The notes beneath the pieces are model-generated. The model did not search any database, was not told the origin of the DNA, and was given only the letters and a program-made list of their open reading frames with translations. Shown here one piece after another: positions 58,641-64,000 of a DNA stretch of 64,000 nt (positions within the stretch are counted from its first letter, which is position 1; the number at the start of each line of letters is the position of its first letter). This DNA is from Floccularia luteovirens. Its lineage: Eukaryota; Basidiomycota; Agaricomycetes; Agaricales; Squamanitaceae. The position numbers and the translations under genes were made by a program. The DNA lies in the NCBI GenBank assembly GCA_009739215.1, contig VSJF01000003.1, positions 310,001 through 374,000 of the forward strand, in the 5' to 3' direction.

Positions 58641-60008
58641 TCACTCGTGAACAGTAAACAAAGGGTGAAGGTTATTTAACCAGCTACCAAATTTGTCAGT
58701 GCGAGCTGCTTCTGAGGCACACGAAACTCACAAATAGTTCGAGACAGGGGCACACGGATCTATTTGTGTAGTACTCTCCGGTGTTCCGTTAATGTATGCT
58801 TCACAGAAGCCTGTGTGATTGACGAATCCCAGGGCTCCTGCATTATCGAGCAAAGTGTTGAATACTGCCTGAGTATCAAACATCCTGACCATGTCGAGAT
58901 CTTGATGATTTCGTTGGAAGTTGGTGACTGCGGTTGTAAGCTGCTTATTAAAATTTGCGATCAAAGTTTTCATTTTGGCTACGGCAGTAGGTCCTTGTTC
59001 TAAGGTCATCGGTGACCTCTCTGTTGGAGGAATAGTCATGATCAAGAAGGACCGGGCCCCGGAGTCGTGCAGGATGTCAAGCTATGAGAAATTCAGCAAA
59101 TGATTAGAGATATGATAAAACCAAACGAACTTGTTCCATGAATTGAACCATCAGGGCTTCGTACAGTCCTGACAGAGCAAAATTGTTCTAATCGAACGCA
59201 TGCTGGCTGTTAGCATAGATGTGTACATATATTGTCAATATATATGCATCACCTTAGTAAAAGAAAAGTCCTGTATCAACAATGAGATAATCCACTCTGC
59301 CATAGTAAAGTTATTCTTACAATATCATTCAAGCCAATCCATATCGCAAACAGTGAGTTTGAGCTGTCCCAAGGAGCTTCTTTTGGTTTTGGGGCTAAAA
59401 ATTCTTTGAAAAGAGCGACTTGATCGACAAATGGTCTGAAAAAGGGATTGGATTGGGCCGACAGAGGACTGTGCGCATACGCACACTGCGGTTGTCTTTT
59501 TTGGTGGTACCATTGTTGAGTTGATCGTCGCACCGCTGGATGCAAGATCGAAAACCTGGAGAAAAGTTCATACAACGAAAACACATAAGAATTGAATACA
59601 ACTAACCTTGGTTTCCGTTACATTATATTTCGATCCTAAATTATTGTAAATATTGATTTGAATACAAACTGGGTATGATTCTTACCGAGGAATTCAATCC
59701 AATTCAGTCCATTCGATGATGTCTAAGTAATTAACGTTAGCCCTATATGTGCATGCATTTTCTTCGATCAGACCGCACCACCCCGGTTGCTTTGGATGAT
59801 GCTCCAGCTGATACATTGAACCCTAAAATAAAAGATCAGTCACGAAGTTTATTTGGAGAGTAGTTATAATTCGAAAAACCCTACCGTTTGCGCTGTACGA
59901 GTCACCAAAGCTAAAAAGAAACTCAGTTTCTCGCCACTCCAGCTTCTTGGAGGCAGCAGATAGGATTAAAGTAAAGATTGTAAAAAGGTGAGCAGTGAAT
60001 AGTGTCAT
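58641..60008 (-). CDS. Secreted SGNH/GDSL esterase, CE16-like, copy 3
   Basis: Start 60008, stop 58641. Signal peptide MTLFTAHLFTIFTLILSAAS, FLFSFGDSYSANGFNVSAGA, SSNGLNWIEFLGSKYNVTET, VFDLASSGATINSTMVPP, PFVDQVALFKEFLAPKPKEA, IWIGLNDI, GARSFLIMTIPPTERSPM and the C-terminal WLNNLHPLFTVHE. It is the close sister of copy 2 with the same intron positions; changes are scattered and the frame is open. In the last block copy 2 has NDLH, copy 3 NNLH and copy 1 NSLH. The family role is extracellular deacetylation of plant-wall carbohydrates. Its start is about 70 bases from the stop of gene X copy B. Confidence 0.82.
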
Positions 60009-60078
60009 TGTTATAATCTTTGGAGGAATGAAGCAAGCGAAATACTCTGCAAAGCCTTCAGCATCACATTAAGAGTCT

Positions 60079-62210
60079 TTATGTACTCATACAGAATTTC
60101 TTTACCGTAACTGGATGCACTAGCGCTGCGGAGTCCCACTTACCTGGTATGATACCAATTCTGTGGAACATCATTAAGTCCTCATGAACCACTTTCAGGC
60201 AACTATAAAGAAAGGCTTCCGACGATTGTTACGTAGAGTTGTAAGGTAAATGGGGTAATAGATGGGAGCACTAACGTTCATGTGTGTCCTTCCCAATGTA
60301 TTGGATCTGATTTCCTGCTTGGACGTATGGCACACTAGCTCTATGTATATGAGACCTCATCTGATACCTTACATAACAAGTTTTCAGTAAATTTTCAGAC
60401 CGACTCTCACCGATTTTCAAGGAGTCCGGCTTTTTGAAGTCAAAGCCAAGTACAAGTTATTTTTATCATTGTTCTCATTACATCGGTTGGACGGGTAAAT
60501 TGATTTTGTGTCGGTAATGCAGCATCCCAGCACCAGATTGGAATCCTCGGTTGATCTATGAAACTCGGATGTCGTTCAGAGAGAATGTCAGCCTAGTCTT
60601 GTTCGAGTTGAGAACTTGGACGTGAGCAAATATAAGTCATTAAAATAGCTTACCTGTTCTCAGGAACACGGGAGCTCCGTAAGAGTTCAAGATGGGGGAA
60701 ATGCGGAACCATCGACGTAAGTAAATCAGGCATCTTGGTGTTCTCCGTCGAGGCGACTGATAGGGAGATGCCCTCACAAGTTGGAGCTGAGTTGGAGATT
60801 TGAACTCCGCGACGTTGGGGGTTCCAAAATATCGAGATAAGTAGCAGGTAACTTTCCGCACGGCAGTGCCCGCTACAAATGCGTTTTAGTCGTTGCGCGG
60901 ACTCGCTTGGGAATGTTGTGGAACGATGTTTGGATGAAGTACCGCATGTTTTTGCATGAAGGCTAGTAACCTTACAACTGACAACTTCGTTACATAAATG
61001 AATTAAGTATATACAAGGTGATGATGTCGTACCGTACCTATATATACGGAGTGACTAGATAGGTTAGTTAAATTGTTGGTGATGGGATGTGTACGTTGTT
61101 GGACGTTTTTCTTTTGGATATGACGCTGTCTTTTGGATGTGGAAATGCTGGAAGTTCCGGAGGTAGAAGGAGTTGAATAATTGTTTTCATTTTTCTTTCT
61201 TCTGTGCGGATTTTGGGGCACTTGGTATTCAATCTCACCGTCTGATCGTGCTAAAACGGGTATCTTTTGTGCGTTTATTTCATACACCTAGAAGACGTGG
61301 GTCAACGTTTTCTAAGTAGAAAACGGGTCAGTTCCACACTTTCTTGTGAATGCGATGGATGAGTCTTTCCCTATACGTATACGTCTGGCAATTCATAGTT
61401 ATACTAGCTAGTATGACTGTTCCGGGCCGGAGAATGTCGTATGCTTCCCAAGGAGGTTTCTCGTCAATGTCATAAATTTCAAGTTGGCTTATAATAGTTT
61501 CACCTTGGAGTTGACTCGTTTTAATTTGGGACCTTTATAATCCGGTAAAAGATACGGATCGTACTTAGTTCCAAGGTGTTAAAAATTTCGTCACCTGTGG
61601 GGGTGTTCACCATGTCACTGTGTTCGAATGAGTTTTTATTTGGGAGGACGACAGACCTTCAGGTATACTTATGTCGGAAAAGTCGCTCTCGTCATCGGAC
61701 GAATCCGAGTCCAAATTGAATGGCCTCTTTATAATCATATAGCGACCTTCGTGGACCTTGCCGGGCAGTGTAAGTTAAAGAGATATTTTATTGAAATTTG
61801 TTTCATTGAAAGCGTACCGATATTTAGACTGCAGATGGGTAGCAATATATTCCATAGATCTCCCTCACGCTGAATAATCGCTGGAACACGAGCGATAAGA
61901 AATTATGGAGAGGTTTAGCAGAAAAATTTGCTTACCTCTTCTGCAACTTCTTTGAAATAGTTACCAGTAGCACGATGCATGGTGCCTTCACTCGGAGGCC
62001 GAATCTCGCCAAATATGTTCGAGATGAAGTCTTCACCATCTTTGTCAATATATGAGCAATCATCTCGAGGGGTAGCTCTTGTGAATCTGTAGAAATGTAC
62101 GCCTAAATCGGCGAGTGCTAAGGCGTTTCCTCCCATATTTTGAAATTGGTTCGCAATCGAGTCATATACTCCATCAGCAACACGGGCTGAATAGTAATCT
62201 CCTACTGTAT
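60079..62210 (-). CDS. Gene X, copy B: unrecognised protein
   Basis: Family unknown. Readable exons from the 5' side: YSARVADGVYDSIANQF and NMGGNALALADLGVHFYRFT, RDDCSYIDKDGEDFISNIFG, TMHRATGNYFKEVAEE; an acidic segment (NLDSDSSDDESDFSDISI); a basic one (IPVLARSDGEIEYQVPQ, then RRKKNEN and SKRQRHIQKKN) that could act as a nuclear signal; RYFGTPNVAEFKSPTQLQ; RRRTPRCLIYLRRWF; DFKKPDSLKIG; VPYVQAGNQIQYIGKDTH; and a last exon (LKVVHEDLMMFHRIG, KWDSAALVHPVT) with its stop at 60081-60079. Exon borders between the acidic and C-terminal parts are uncertain. There is no signal peptide, so unlike its esterase neighbour it is probably intracellular. The 5' end may reach further upstream, to about 62.55 kb. 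Confidence 0.4.
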
Positions 62211-62269
62211 GTTTCAGTTCAACGTCATAAAACTTACCTTATTGGAAAACTTGCCTACGTTTGTAATCT

Positions 62270-62551
62270 TCAGAACAGTTCATGGCAAGTGTACGTCGGG
62301 TATGACTGCGAAATGAAGTTAACTGTCACAAATAATATATCTCCTTTATGTCTTCGAAATTTGAAGCTTTGAACACGACTATCGTATATATCTATCTGGA
62401 CAGAATTTGATATGTATTGCTTGCGCCTAAAAGTTCCATTCCAATCAATTCTATAATATTCGTCAAAGCCATTCTTCTTCAAAAACGACCAAACCTCGTG
62501 CGTACATGATGTATAAAAAGGAACGAAATAGGAAAAGAAAAGCGGAATCAA
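62270..62551 (-). CDS. Orphan open frame upstream of gene X copy B
   Basis: A 93-codon frame with protein-like composition (FLKKNGFDEYYRIDWNGTFR, VQIDIYDSRVQSFKFRR, KGDILFVTVNFISQSYPTY). It may be a 5' exon of gene X copy B, since a donor and acceptor lie just downstream, or a separate fragment. It is not present in copy A. Confidence 0.25.
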   Translation of the reverse strand: MIPLFFSYFVPFYTSCTHEVWSFLKKNGFDEYYRIDWNGTFRRKQYISNSVQIDIYDSRVQSFKFRRHKGDILFVTVNFISQSYPTYTCHELF

Positions 62552-62716
62552 CTAGATTCCATTTTAGTGAGGAAACGTGTCAATGATGCAGATGCCAAGC
62601 ATGGTACATGTGTATGCGAAGAGACCGTTAGTAACAAATATAATGGTGGCAGAAGAATAAAGAAAATAAAAGATAGGACCGAGGATCTGTTATACATAAA
62701 GTACTAGATATTTTGG

Positions 62717-64000
62717 TTATGCTTTTGATTTTCCCTTCGCAGCTATTGGAGCCAGGGAAGGGTGTAGTAATTGCTCGTGAAGAGCTTTTCCAGCGGCCAC
62801 CTGAGGCAGATGAGTTATAAATAATTGTTAGTATGTTAGAAAGACATACCATAGGGAACACATGCTCATTCGTCTCTACAATGCATTCCATCAAGATTGG
62901 TTTTGATCCATCATACTCCAAAAATTCCTTCATTTTCTCGGGTAGTTCTTCTGAGTTGTGACAGCGGATGGCTTGTACTCCCATGGCTTTCGCGAGGAGA
63001 ACGAAATCAGGGTTAGTCATTCGCGTGTGCGAGTATCGCTTCTCATAGAATAGATCTAAGGGGGGGTTGATTTGAATTCATTTTTGCGCTAAATGTTTAT
63101 TGACATACCCTGCCATTGAAGGACCATTCCTTGGAACTCGTTGTTGAGAACGAGCACTTTTACACCAATTCCGTATTGTGAGGCGGTGGCTAGCTCCATT
63201 GCTGTCATGCTGAATGAAGCGTCCCCATCAATGTCAACAACGGTTTTGTTCGGAGCGGCTACTTTGGCACCTATTGCTGCAGGTAGACCGAAGCCCATGG
63301 TCTAGTTTTCTCATCAATTTTTGGCTATATGCAGTAAAATCGCTCAACTCACTCCGAGGCCGCCAGACGTGACCATAGATCTAGGATGTTTCCATCGGAA
63401 GTGCTGAGCCGCCCACATTTGATGCTGGCCAACACCAGTGGCGACAATAATATCTTCTTTCATTTGAGCAGTCTGTCTGTCCAATTCCTCAACGACCTCC
63501 TGCGGCTTCATTTTTTGACCCTTTTCGGCTTTTATGTAAGTGAATGGATACCTCGCTTTCCACTCCTTTATGTCGGCAAACCATTCTTCACGAGGCGACG
63601 ATTCGATCAGGGGTACGAGGGATCCTAAGTTTGTAGTGACGTCGCCAAGGATGGGAATTGAAGCATCGATGACTTTGTTGATATTTTTGGGCTGGATCTC
63701 AAAGTGGATAATTCCGCCACGGCCTTGCAAAGCAGCAGCACGAGCGGCGGGAGCAAATGTATCAACCTTTCCAGTTACACGATCATCAAATCGTGCACCC
63801 AGGGCAATGATGACGTCCGCTTCCTGCATAGCCAAGTTGGCGTAAGCGCTCCCATGCATGCCTAGCATATGTAGACTCTTTTCGTTAGTCTCGTCAAATG
63901 CACCCAATCCCTGTAGCGTGGTGCAAACAGGGATGTTGCCGTCTTCTACCAACTGGGCCAGAAGCTTAGGACCGGCAGGTGATGATAAAATACCATTTCC
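62717..64000 (-). CDS. ILV2: Acetolactate synthase catalytic subunit, 3' part (5' end outside window)
   Basis: Exons on the reverse strand: 64000(+)-63353, 63301-63109, 63055-62850 and 62800-62717. The readable part covers the middle and C-terminal thiamine-diphosphate enzyme domains: [80 protein letters not shown], the TPP/Mg motif [34 protein letters not shown] and [12 protein letters not shown]. The enzyme makes acetolactate or acetohydroxybutyrate in mitochondria, the first common step of branched-chain amino-acid synthesis and the target of sulfonylurea herbicides. The frame is intact over the portion seen; the presequence and the N-terminal TPP domain are beyond the window. Confidence 0.95.

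Larger units (their letters stand above)
55270..62200. repeat. Tandem segmental duplication carrying esterase + gene X
   Basis: Sequence from about 55.27 to 58.25 kb is repeated from about 58.37 to 62.2 kb. The offset is close to 3.1 kb through the esterase and the 3' half of gene X (55627 with 58728, 56905 with 60008, 56974 with 60079) and grows to about 3.6-3.9 kb at the 5' end of X, so the second unit is longer or the first lost sequence. Intron positions, non-coding flanks and gene order are shared. A third, older and partial unit is represented by esterase copy 1 plus the 55.3-kb remnant. Confidence 0.85.

Overview
The window is nuclear DNA of a filamentous basidiomycete, most likely an agaricomycete mushroom. 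Genes are closely packed and cut by many 45-70 nt introns, some with GC donors. The gene content fits: FunK1-type kinase remnants, a secreted GMC oxidoreductase, CE16 esterases, a KRE6/SKN1 beta-glucan protein, a hyphal GT2 glycosyltransferase and a monocarboxylate-type MFS transporter. Nothing suggests an organelle, bacterium or virus. Exon positions below come from reading splice signals and protein continuity by eye.

Layout. 0-6 kb: the 5' end of a WD40 gene (-), an MFS transporter (+) and an Asi1/Asi3-like membrane RING protein (+). 6-8.4 kb: gene-poor. 8.4-15.3 kb: two divergent cell-wall genes, KRE6/SKN1 (-) and a GT2-family processive glycosyltransferase (+). 15.5-22.3 kb: zinc-type alcohol dehydrogenase (-), TFIIIC subunit Sfc6 (+), a truncated FunK1 kinase (-) and mitoribosomal protein mL54 (+). 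22.8-24.9 kb: a disrupted full-length relative of the first MFS gene (-). 25-26.9 kb: gene-poor with a minisatellite. 26.9-38 kb, all +: sulfide:quinone oxidoreductase, Scd6/LSM14, GMC oxidoreductase and a secreted metallophosphatase. 38.9-50.2 kb, all -: an arrestin-like protein with a repeat tail, SF3B2, cytochrome c oxidase subunit IV, a CCHC zinc-knuckle protein (Gis2/CNBP) and Rpn8. 50.6 kb: COA1 (+). 51.9-53.4 kb: a second FunK1 remnant and a small unknown gene. 53.7-62.6 kb: a tandem array alternating three CE16-like esterase genes with copies of an unrecognised gene, here called X. 62.7-64 kb: the 3' part of acetolactate synthase (ILV2).

Working together. The essential block (SF3B2, Rpn8, Gis2/CNBP, Sfc6, COX, COA1, mL54, ILV2, SQR) is ordinary housekeeping. 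KRE6/SKN1 and GT2 share an intergenic region and both act on the cell wall or hyphal surface. The accessory parts are the esterase/X array, the FunK1 relics and the dead transporter copy.

Two cross-cutting observations matter most. First, at least seven single-base +1 disruptions interrupt otherwise well-conserved reading frames in five unrelated genes, including the core spliceosomal gene SF3B2. This pattern fits uncorrected insertion errors in the assembly better than gene death. Second, the CE16-X array is a local tandem duplication (unit about 3.1 kb or more) built around a gene I cannot identify.
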